Source: Candidatus Ancaeobacter aquaticus
Lineage (GTDB): Bacteria > Auribacterota > Ancaeobacteria > Ancaeobacterales > Ancaeobacteraceae
Direction of reading: 5' to 3'
Assembly (NCBI GenBank): GCA_030765405.1
Contig: JAVCCP010000007.1
Coordinates: 1 to 64,000 of the forward strand
DNA length: 64,000 nucleotides
Under the pieces are notes generated by a model that saw only the letters and a list, made by a program, of their open reading frames with translations, was not told the origin of the DNA and searched no databases. Below are positions 38,101 through 46,188 of this stretch, in pieces. The stretch's first letter is position 1. Every line of letters starts with the position of its first letter. Made by a program: the position numbers and the translations under genes.

Positions 38101-38978
38101 ATTTTTCAGTTATTATTCCTACGCATAATCGAAAAGATATCTTGCCTTTGACTCTTCGTGCACTTGAGGAGCAGCGTGAATATTCTCATGAATATGAAGT
38201 AATAATTATAGACGACGGGTCTCATGACGGAACCAGGGAATATCTTCAAACATATAATCCAAAGCGACCCCATTGTATAAAAATCTATCAGCAGCATAAT
38301 GGTCCTGCATGTGCAAGAAATGCGGGGATAAAAAGAGCACGTGGAGATACTATAGTTTTTATTGGTGATGATACTGTGCCTGATCAATTGTTTCTCAGTC
38401 AGCACGAACAATCGCATAGAAGGTTTGCAAATTCTATTGTAGTTGGTTATACATCATGGCATCCGAAATGTGCTGTATCTCCATTTATGGATTTTCTTGA
38501 TCGTAGTGGGTTGCAATTTAGCTATAATGGCTTGCAAGAATATCAGGAAATCGATTATAACATGTTTTATACATCCAATATATCTGTACCAAGAGAAATT
38601 CTGCAAACAGAATCCTTTGATGAGAAATTTCCATATGCTGCCTTTGAAGATATTGAGTTGGGATATAGATTATATAATAAGGGAGTTAAATCATTTTATT
38701 GTCCACATGCGAAATGTTTTCACTATCATTATTACGAAGATGAAAAGATGATACTTGCACGACAAAAACAGATTGCTGAGTCTTTGCTGTATATGATCAG
38801 TAGGCATCCAGAACTTGAACATACATACATTAAAAAATACAGAAAACTGATTGAGTATGCAGCTATAGCGTTATGTAATCCCATGACAAAATGTATCAAT
38901 AAAGATCTGTACTGGCATGCAGGAATGATTAAATATAAATATAAACACTTAAACGCGCTATTGTCTCATAAAGAATAG
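38097..38978 (+). CDS. GT2-family glycosyltransferase
   Basis: The 293-residue GT-A protein has SVIIPTHNRKDIL, IIDDGSHDGTRE, ARNAGIKRARGD and FIGDDTVPD (metal site), followed by FEDIELGYRL in the acceptor half. It overlaps the preceding radical SAM gene by 4 bases. It has no clear membrane segment, so it is probably a soluble or peripheral enzyme that extends the glycan in the cytoplasm. Confidence 0.9.
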   Translation: MNFSVIIPTHNRKDILPLTLRALEEQREYSHEYEVIIIDDGSHDGTREYLQTYNPKRPHCIKIYQQHNGPACARNAGIKRARGDTIVFIGDDTVPDQLFLSQHEQSHRRFANSIVVGYTSWHPKCAVSPFMDFLDRSGLQFSYNGLQEYQEIDYNMFYTSNISVPREILQTESFDEKFPYAAFEDIELGYRLYNKGVKSFYCPHAKCFHYHYYEDEKMILARQKQIAESLLYMISRHPELEHTYIKKYRKLIEYAAIALCNPMTKCINKDLYWHAGMIKYKYKHLNALLSHKE

Positions 38979-38988
38979 GTAGTCTCTA

Positions 38989-39010
38989 CATGTTTGCAAT
39001 TGGAAACATG
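38989..39010 (+). other. Weak intergenic hairpin
   Basis: CATGTTT and AAACATG form a perfect 7-bp stem around an 8-base loop in the 54-base gap between two genes. No T-run follows, so it is not a standard terminator. It may be chance or a processing site. Confidence 0.3.
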
Positions 39011-39032
39011 ATTAATCTAAATTAGGAGCTGT

Positions 39033-42000
39033 ATGAGTAATAAGAAATTATGGGTATTGATTTTTCTTTATCTGGTATTCTTCTTTTTTGCGGCACGCAA
39101 TATAGTTGTTCCTGATAGCAAGCTTTTTGAGAGAGAGTATGACCTTGTTGCCGGACAAGAACAAATTGTCACAACGGTACCGTTGAAAACCTCATGTTTC
39201 GTTAAATGTAACATCTTTGGCGATAATATAATAAATAGTATCGAGACGTTTAAAATATTTTTCAATAATCAAGAATTAATCCCCAATAAGAAAGAAGTAC
39301 GAGATAATTATCTTAGATATGAGTTGCGTGTTGATCAAGCGGGAGTGGTTAAAGGTAAAAATAGTATTACCTTTTCAATTATTCCCGATAAAGCACAATG
39401 CTCCATTTTAAATTTTAAGAAATCCTATCTGCGATATGAAAAGATATATATTGGCGATTTCTATTTATTAACATCTGCCGGTAAAGCAAGTGTTGGTTTT
39501 AGCATTATGAGTAGCATCATCTTTGCGTGCTCTATGACATTTGTATGGTTTTTAATGTCGTTATTCCTTAGCGCGCTATTTGACTATACGTATCTTCATG
39601 TATACAGATTTAATCTTATTCTTCTTACAATCCTTTTTGCCATTATAGTATTTTTTAAAACTATTTGCTATGTCAGTGGAATATCTGTAGCTTTAGGCTC
39701 AACAATATCGTCTGTATCGCTCCTTATCCTTTTTGTTGCGTATAAGTGCGCGGAAGTCCTTATGTATGGAAGAAAAAAACTTCTATTTTATTACAAAAGA
39801 GTTCTGCAATGGTTTGCGAAGGTGGAAGATAGGTATCGGCTATCAATAGTATTAGTTGTTTTATTCATAATCTCATATATTGCAGTTTTTTTTACTCTGC
39901 AGTATTTGCGGTATACAAGTTTTGTTTCAAGTATGGATCTTAATTGTATTGTGCAACTTGTATTTAATGCTATGGAAGGGCGGGTAAATGAAGTCCAAAA
40001 TGGTGCGTTTGAACTTGTTAATTATCTAAAATTTCATTTACAGCCCGCTTATATATTATTTGTTCCGATGTATTATGTATTTAGAAGTAACTTGCTTTTT
40101 TATTTTGTGCAAACCGCGGTAATCGCTTTAGGCGCATTACCTGTCTATTGGATTGCAAGAGAAAAACTCAAGCATAAAGGCTATGCAGTTTGTTTTTCAA
40201 TACTGTATTTGTTATACCCGTCTATACACAATTGTACTATGTATGGTTTTCATCTCGAGGAATTATCTATTGGAATTGGTTTGTTTGCATTTTATTTTCT
40301 TATCAGCAAAAAGCGTGGTTTATTTTTTGTCTCTTGTCTTTTATTAATGTCACTCAAGGAAAATGTTGCGGCAATACCTTTTATGCTGGGTATTTATGCG
40401 TTTTTTTGCGGGGAGAAAAAACTGGGGATTCTCGTATCGTTGATTTCTGTAGCATGGGTATATATTACTCTTTTTGTTGTAATTCCACTATATACGCCTG
40501 AAGGTCAGATTACGTACTCTGAGACTTTTTTTAGAAATTTAGGAGGCTCAAAAGATGATGTTATAATTAACCTGTTTTCTAATATGTATACTTATCTGAG
40601 GCCAATAATAACGGATCCTTTTAAATCTAATTTTTTATATCACCTTTTCGCTCCTTTAATATTTTTACCTATTTTGGCACCCGAAATTCTTATGATTGCT
40701 CTTCCGATATTTGGCCAGCTTTTATTGTCAAATTATCTCAGGTTTCACGATATAACTGTTTTCTATCAATCTTCTTTATTGCCGTTTGTCGTCATTGCCG
40801 CGATTTATGGTTTTAACAGATTGGTGAAAGGAGAAAAACTTATAGCCAAGCGGATATTTGGTTATAAAGGTAATTATTTTAGTATTGTTGTAATAGGTAT
40901 TATGTTTATATCAACGCTATATTATTCGCATAAAAATATTACCCCTAAGCATGCTCCGGGTTATTTTCGCCCAGAGGTGTATTCTGTTAGTGATCGTGAT
41001 AGAGATATAAAACAACATCTTGATGAGATTCCGGCAGGGGCATCTTTGGCTTCACCAATGAAGTATTATGAATATTTGTCCGGAAGAAGATATCAATATT
41101 ATATATTTCCGGAAACTATACAAAACAAAAAACCTGAGTTAGTATTGATTGATTCATATATGTGTTGGCCTGCGTACGGTGAATATAGGTATAATGGAAT
41201 GGTGATACATGCCCTCGATGCATCTGATAACTATAGATTGACATTGAAGTATCGAGGATACTATCTTTTTGAGAAAAAAGATACGATGCATCCATGCTCT
41301 ATATACATATATGATCATACATTTTTTCATAAAACGTATGATAGTGAGAATAATGCCTATGAGTATGGCAAAGACATTTATATTCCTGAAGATGGTTTTT
41401 ATACGCTTTATGTGGGTGTAAGTGATGCTGTTATTAGTTGCTCAAATGCGGACAAAGGATATGATTCATTTGAATTTCTTCCAGGTTTTAGGGGCGTAGT
41501 AAAAATTGCACAAAGCTTTAGCCCTCAAAAGATAAAATACAATGTACTACAAATATTAGTTCGTAGAATTGGAAACCCTGTATTTAGTTTATCCATACGA
41601 GAGGATGTTCATGGAAAGCCAGGGGGGGCATATTTAACTCGGATTGAAGGGACACAATCACAAGGAAAGGCGTATAAATATTCCTGGATTGATTTTGATA
41701 TAAGTGATGTACTATTCGATATGTCAAAAAAATACTGGTTTGTACTTTCCGTAGAAGGTGAAAAGAATTACCATAGATACGAGATTGCCGCATTTAATCG
41801 TAGTTTAAAAAAAGGGTATAAGGATAGCATATACTATATATATGATGGCAAGAGAGATGTATGGGCCGCTCCATACAAGAGAAATCAAAAAATTGACAAT
41901 GAATTTGGAAATGATATTGATGGGATTATTTTTAGAATGGTCAGAAAGGAAGAATTCTGTCAAAATGTAGTTGTACGTGTTGATGGTGTGAAGCATACGT

Positions 42001-42146
42001 TTGCTGAAAAGGATGATAAAAGATATCATAATATATATACACTGAAGTATGAAAAGATTCCCCTTGTAAAAGGGAAAAATAATTTTATTATTTCGGGTGA
42101 TAAAAACTTCCAACTTAAGTACTTGAAGCTAGAAAAAATACAATAA
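39033..42146 (+). CDS. DUF2079-type giant membrane protein with outer beta-domains
   Basis: The 1037-residue protein has an N-terminal anchor (residues 6-24), then a beta-rich outer domain (25-145) resembling those in the proteins at 53873 and 55190, two or three spans, and a DUF2079-like core. The core has SSMDLNCIVQ near residue 298, FHLQPAYILFVPMY and SLKENVAAIPF. The outer C-terminal half includes a domain around residues 810-950 (AQSFSPQ, then GKPGGAYL) that looks like a jelly-roll carbohydrate-binding module. DUF2079 proteins are GT-C-like by topology, but their activity is not established to my knowledge. A seven-G run lies at 41622-41628. Confidence 0.78.
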   Translation: MSNKKLWVLIFLYLVFFFFAARNIVVPDSKLFEREYDLVAGQEQIVTTVPLKTSCFVKCNIFGDNIINSIETFKIFFNNQELIPNKKEVRDNYLRYELRVDQAGVVKGKNSITFSIIPDKAQCSILNFKKSYLRYEKIYIGDFYLLTSAGKASVGFSIMSSIIFACSMTFVWFLMSLFLSALFDYTYLHVYRFNLILLTILFAIIVFFKTICYVSGISVALGSTISSVSLLILFVAYKCAEVLMYGRKKLLFYYKRVLQWFAKVEDRYRLSIVLVVLFIISYIAVFFTLQYLRYTSFVSSMDLNCIVQLVFNAMEGRVNEVQNGAFELVNYLKFHLQPAYILFVPMYYVFRSNLLFYFVQTAVIALGALPVYWIAREKLKHKGYAVCFSILYLLYPSIHNCTMYGFHLEELSIGIGLFAFYFLISKKRGLFFVSCLLLMSLKENVAAIPFMLGIYAFFCGEKKLGILVSLISVAWVYITLFVVIPLYTPEGQITYSETFFRNLGGSKDDVIINLFSNMYTYLRPIITDPFKSNFLYHLFAPLIFLPILAPEILMIALPIFGQLLLSNYLRFHDITVFYQSSLLPFVVIAAIYGFNRLVKGEKLIAKRIFGYKGNYFSIVVIGIMFISTLYYSHKNITPKHAPGYFRPEVYSVSDRDRDIKQHLDEIPAGASLASPMKYYEYLSGRRYQYYIFPETIQNKKPELVLIDSYMCWPAYGEYRYNGMVIHALDASDNYRLTLKYRGYYLFEKKDTMHPCSIYIYDHTFFHKTYDSENNAYEYGKDIYIPEDGFYTLYVGVSDAVISCSNADKGYDSFEFLPGFRGVVKIAQSFSPQKIKYNVLQILVRRIGNPVFSLSIREDVHGKPGGAYLTRIEGTQSQGKAYKYSWIDFDISDVLFDMSKKYWFVLSVEGEKNYHRYEIAAFNRSLKKGYKDSIYYIYDGKRDVWAAPYKRNQKIDNEFGNDIDGIIFRMVRKEEFCQNVVVRVDGVKHTFAEKDDKRYHNIYTLKYEKIPLVKGKNNFIISGDKNFQLKYLKLEKIQ

Positions 42147-42157
42147 AGAGGACATAT

Positions 42158-43585
42158 ATGTACGAAAAAAAAGACATTATTAAATTTTACAACGCATTTG
42201 CCCGCGATAGAGAGTTTTGGAGAGTAAAAAACAAATATTATCACCAGGAGCTTAATCGATTAGTTTCATTTCTTGTTCCACAGAAAAGCTCAGTGGTTGA
42301 AATTGGGTGTAGTGACGGAGAGCTTCTTGATACATTGAAACCGGTTGAAGGAGTGGGGGTGGATTTTAGCGAGAATATGTTGGAGTGTGCAAAAAAGAAA
42401 TATCCTAATTATACATTTGAACTGCAAGATGCTGAAGATATAAAATTGGAGAGAAAATTTGACTATATAGTGATGTCTGACCTTGTCGGTGAGCTCAACG
42501 ATGTCTGGAAGGCCTTTAGGGAATTGAAAAAAATCACTCATAGTAGGAGCAGAGTTGTTGTTACGTATCATAATTTTTTATGGGAACCGTTTTTAAAACT
42601 AGCAGAAAGATTAAAGTTGAAAATACCGCAAATGAATCAGAATTGGTTGTCTCTCAAGGATTTAAGAGATCTTCTAGATCTAAACGGTTACGAAGTTATT
42701 AAAGAAGGATATCATTTATTGTTTCCAAAACATATACCCATACTGTCAGCTTTTATGAACAAGTTTATTGCAAAGCTGCCATTCATAAAAAAGCTTTGTC
42801 TGATCATATATCTGGTTGCAAGAGAAAAAGAAAATGAGGGTGTTGAAAATACAAAGGAATTTTCATGTTCGATTATTATCCCTACGAAGAATGAGGCAGG
42901 AAATATTGAAGGTGCGGTTGAAAGAGTACCTAATATAGGTAAATCTTTTGAGCTTATCTTTGTTGACGGTAATTCTACCGATGGGACAGTAGAAAAAATA
43001 AACGATATGAAAGAGAAATATAAAGATAAAAAAGATATTTCATTAATACATCAGGGTGATGGAAAAGGAAAAGGCGATGCGGTCCGTAAAGGATTTGCTG
43101 CTGCTAAAGGAGATGTTCTCATGATCCTCGATTCTGATTTGACTGTTCCGCCAGAGGAGTTGCCCCAGTTTTATTGTGCGTTGTCTGAAGGACGCGGGGA
43201 TTTTATTAACGGATGCAGACTGGTGTATCAGATGGAAAGCCAAGCCATGCGGTTTTTAAATCTTTTAGGAAATAAATTCTTTGGAATGTTGTTTAGTTGG
43301 ATATTAGAGCAGCCCATAAAAGACACTTTATGCGGAACAAAGGTTTTGTTTAAATCTGATTATGAAAGAATCGTTGCCGGGAGAGATTATTTTGGTGATT
43401 TCGATCCATTTGGCGATTTTGATCTCCTTTTTGGGGCATCAAAACTTAATATGAAAATAGTAGAAATGCCTGTCCATTATAAAGACAGAGTTTATGGTGA
43501 TATTAAAATAAGACGTTTCTTTCATGGCTGGCTTTTACTCCGAATGAGCGGATTAGCTTTTTTAAAATTAAAAATGTTCTCTTAA
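42158..43585 (+). CDS. Methyltransferase-GT2 fusion
   Basis: The 475-residue protein joins two enzymes. Residues 1-225 form a class I methyltransferase (VVEIGCSDGELL, GVDFSENML, MSDLVGELND). Residues 235-475 form a GT2 of the dolichol-phosphate sugar synthase type (SIIIPTKNEAGNIEGA, FVDGNSTDGT, ILDSDLTVPPEELP, and TLCGTKVLF). The GT2 half would load a sugar onto polyprenyl phosphate, the donor that GT-C membrane enzymes need. Fusion suggests that methylation and lipid loading concern the same sugar. AGAGGA precedes the ATG. No terminal membrane span is obvious. Confidence 0.87.
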   Translation: MYEKKDIIKFYNAFARDREFWRVKNKYYHQELNRLVSFLVPQKSSVVEIGCSDGELLDTLKPVEGVGVDFSENMLECAKKKYPNYTFELQDAEDIKLERKFDYIVMSDLVGELNDVWKAFRELKKITHSRSRVVVTYHNFLWEPFLKLAERLKLKIPQMNQNWLSLKDLRDLLDLNGYEVIKEGYHLLFPKHIPILSAFMNKFIAKLPFIKKLCLIIYLVAREKENEGVENTKEFSCSIIIPTKNEAGNIEGAVERVPNIGKSFELIFVDGNSTDGTVEKINDMKEKYKDKKDISLIHQGDGKGKGDAVRKGFAAAKGDVLMILDSDLTVPPEELPQFYCALSEGRGDFINGCRLVYQMESQAMRFLNLLGNKFFGMLFSWILEQPIKDTLCGTKVLFKSDYERIVAGRDYFGDFDPFGDFDLLFGASKLNMKIVEMPVHYKDRVYGDIKIRRFFHGWLLLRMSGLAFLKLKMFS

Positions 43586-43601
43586 ATATATTGTATATAT
43601 A

Positions 43602-44378
43602 ATGAAGATTATTGATTGGTTAAAACTTCCGGAAGTAAATAAGATTGATTGCTTGGATGAGAGAGAAACAACTTTGTTGTATGCGCAGGTTATAAAGAAG
43701 AAACATTTTTTGAATCTTTTGTATAGAGATTTTTATCGTAACTTAGTCGAAACAGTAAAAGATAGTAGTGGAAAATCTGTAATTGAACTTGGTAGTGGGG
43801 GTGGTTTTGTTAAAGAGGTATTTCCTCAGATAATAACATCAGACATTATTCATGTGCCAGGTTTAGATCTTCAATTTTCTGTTGAAAGAATTCCTTTTAA
43901 GAAGGATTCGGTTGATGTTTATATTATGATTGACGTGCTACATCATATAGACAACGTTGAAATGTGCTTAGATGAGTTGTGTCGATCTCTCAAGATAGGA
44001 GGAAAGATAGTAATGATAGAGCCCGCCAATACTATCTGGAGTCGATTTATTTATAGTAAATTCCATCAGGAGAACTTCGATATTAAAGCAAATTGGCATT
44101 CTGCATCAAGTAATCCTTTGTTTTCAGCAAATGGGGCACTTCCATGGATAATTTTTGTTAGGGATAGAAAGATATATGAAGAAAAATATTCCGCATTACG
44201 TATCCAGAAAATAAAAACTCATACACCTATTAGGTATTTGATAAGCGGCGGTGTTACAATGCGACAGTTATTGCCTTCTTGTACATATAATTGCATAAGA
44301 TATTTTGAAAAGCTTATGGCTCCTTTGAATAAATACATTGGTATGTTTTTAACGATAGAGATTCGAAAGATTAAATAG
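43602..44378 (+). CDS. Class I SAM-dependent methyltransferase
   Basis: The 258-residue protein has VIELGSGGGFVKEVF as motif I, VDVYIMIDVLHHIDN and LKIGGKIVMIEPAN, typical of Methyltransf_11-like enzymes. It lies 16 bases after the methyltransferase-GT2 fusion and 10 bases before a YfhO-like gene, all in one direction. The substrate is unknown; a lipid-linked sugar is possible. Confidence 0.82.
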   Translation: MKIIDWLKLPEVNKIDCLDERETTLLYAQVIKKKHFLNLLYRDFYRNLVETVKDSSGKSVIELGSGGGFVKEVFPQIITSDIIHVPGLDLQFSVERIPFKKDSVDVYIMIDVLHHIDNVEMCLDELCRSLKIGGKIVMIEPANTIWSRFIYSKFHQENFDIKANWHSASSNPLFSANGALPWIIFVRDRKIYEEKYSALRIQKIKTHTPIRYLISGGVTMRQLLPSCTYNCIRYFEKLMAPLNKYIGMFLTIEIRKIK

Positions 44379-44388
44379 CGTCTTACAT

Positions 44389-46188
44389 ATGAATAATAAT
44401 GCAATTCTCAAAACAAAAATAAGAGTGATAAACCTTGCAAAATATTTGATGTGCGTTTTTCAAGAGGAATCAATCAATTCTGTTGTGTCATTATCTGTTG
44501 ATGGCCCATACAGGAAGTTTGTAAAAAGAGAAGTATTTCTTGTCTTGCTTTTTCTTGTCCTTTCTTTTATATATGTATCACCAAATTTTGAGAATATAAA
44601 TAATTATTCATGTGGCGATGGAGAATCTTATCAAACGATAAATGCAGTTATAAACAAGACTATTCTTGAGCATAAGCAGATCCCTTTATGGAACCCATAT
44701 TCCGGCGGGGGGAATGTAATGCTGGCACATCCTGAATCTCCATTTTTATCTCCTCTTTATCTGCCGGTTTTGATATTTGGAACCGTGATAGGTATAAAAA
44801 TACAGATAGTGTTATATTATTTTATTGGTCTTTGTGGAATGTATGCGCTCTGCCGGTATCTGAATTTTAAGGTTTTACCGGCTTTTTTATCGGCAATTAT
44901 ATTTGCATTTAATAGTTATCTGTCAAATCATTTAAATCTGGGTTATTTTCCATGGATGACAATTGTATGGCTCCCGTGGGCTTTTTTGTTTTATTTGAAA
45001 AGCTTTGTAAACAGAAAAAACATTGTCTGGTGTGCGATTGTTTTATCACTGCTATTGTTTGAAGGCGGTGTGCATAATCTAACTATGATATGTAGTTTCT
45101 TGATTGCTTATTCGGTATTTGAATCAATCAGAAGTAAAACTTTCAAACCAATAATTATTTTGGTGTTTATTGCGGGTGTTTCAGTTTTAATCAGCGGGAT
45201 CAAATTAGTTCCTATGCTGCAGTTTATGGATGATTATCCTCGAAGGGCAAGTCATATGGTTCTTCCTTATGTGCCGTATTGGACGCTGTTGATATCTTTA
45301 CTAGATAGAGGTTTTTACGGTAAATGGTACCATTTACCGTCACCAAATTTTGTCGGACAGGAGTTTTTAGCGTATATCGGGATAATTCCATTGTTAATAT
45401 TAATTATTGGCGCGGTCAAGAGTTACAAAAAATACTGGCCCTTGATTTTGACTCTCATAGTGTTTGTTTTTATCTCATTTGGTAGGGGGGCATGGTTTGA
45501 TCTTTGGGATTTAATAAAACACCTTCCTGTATATAATAATCAGTTTATAACCGTTAGAAATGTGATTATTATTGTTTTTATTGGGGCATTGATAATAGGA
45601 TATTATTTGTCAAAGTTTGAGTATTCCAGGTTAAAAAATGTACTTCTTGGATTAGTGGTTTTATTTGTTTTGGCAGATCTTACCAGTCATGGTTGGTACT
45701 ATATAAGATGTTTTCCGAATAAACTCAAGGAGGTGGCGGCTGAAGGAAATTTTGTTCAGGAGAAAACAGAAAAGTTGTTGCCTACCTTTTTAAAAGGTCA
45801 TGGTAACCTGTTGTTTTGGCGTCCGGCAAGGATAGATCTTGCAGCAAAGAGCATAGTTGATGAGGGATATAAGGGGGAGGTATATTTTTCCGGGCAAATT
45901 GGAAAGGCATCTATAGAAAAATTTACACCAAATAAAATATGTATTAATTACGATATTGCCATTGGAGATATTCTGATACTTAATCAAAACTATTATAAGG
46001 GATGGCATGCCTACGGAGATAGTCCTTTGAAGGTATTTTCATATAATGGGCTTATAGGTATTACTGTACCTAAAGGGATTGGAAGCATAACTCTTACATA
46101 TTTTCCGTATAGTTTTATTTTAGGAATTATTGTTTCATTGATCGGAATAGGCATATCAATAATCATTCTACATAAAAAGAGAATATGA
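44389..46188 (+). CDS. YfhO-like polytopic membrane protein, putative GT-C glycosyltransferase
   Basis: The 599-residue protein has a first span near residues 45-62, then CGDGESYQTIN and PLWNPYSGGGNVMLAHPE, the typical first outer loop of YfhO-like proteins. About ten more spans follow, then an outer beta-rich segment (LNQNYYKGWHAYG near residue 535) and a last span. YfhO proteins are thought to glycosylate teichoic or lipid-linked glycans outside the membrane; here that is by analogy. The stop overlaps the next gene as ATGA. A perfect 24-bp palindrome lies inside the coding region at 45317-45340. Confidence 0.8.
   Translation: MNNNAILKTKIRVINLAKYLMCVFQEESINSVVSLSVDGPYRKFVKREVFLVLLFLVLSFIYVSPNFENINNYSCGDGESYQTINAVINKTILEHKQIPLWNPYSGGGNVMLAHPESPFLSPLYLPVLIFGTVIGIKIQIVLYYFIGLCGMYALCRYLNFKVLPAFLSAIIFAFNSYLSNHLNLGYFPWMTIVWLPWAFLFYLKSFVNRKNIVWCAIVLSLLLFEGGVHNLTMICSFLIAYSVFESIRSKTFKPIIILVFIAGVSVLISGIKLVPMLQFMDDYPRRASHMVLPYVPYWTLLISLLDRGFYGKWYHLPSPNFVGQEFLAYIGIIPLLILIIGAVKSYKKYWPLILTLIVFVFISFGRGAWFDLWDLIKHLPVYNNQFITVRNVIIIVFIGALIIGYYLSKFEYSRLKNVLLGLVVLFVLADLTSHGWYYIRCFPNKLKEVAAEGNFVQEKTEKLLPTFLKGHGNLLFWRPARIDLAAKSIVDEGYKGEVYFSGQIGKASIEKFTPNKICINYDIAIGDILILNQNYYKGWHAYGDSPLKVFSYNGLIGITVPKGIGSITLTYFPYSFILGIIVSLIGIGISIIILHKKRI
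45317..45340. repeat. Perfect 24-bp palindrome inside a coding region
   Basis: The half-site ACGGTAAATGGT is followed directly by its exact reverse complement, with no spacer. It encodes YGKWYHLP within the YfhO-like protein. Perfect palindromes this long are rare by chance in a window of this size. It could bind a dimeric protein or form a cruciform, or it may be fortuitous. Confidence 0.9.

Noticed and set aside
45783-45797. Short inverted repeat ACCTTTT-T-AAAAGGT in the YfhO-like gene
   Set aside because: Seven-base arms with a one-base centre in AT-rich coding sequence can occur by chance and cannot form a normal hairpin loop.
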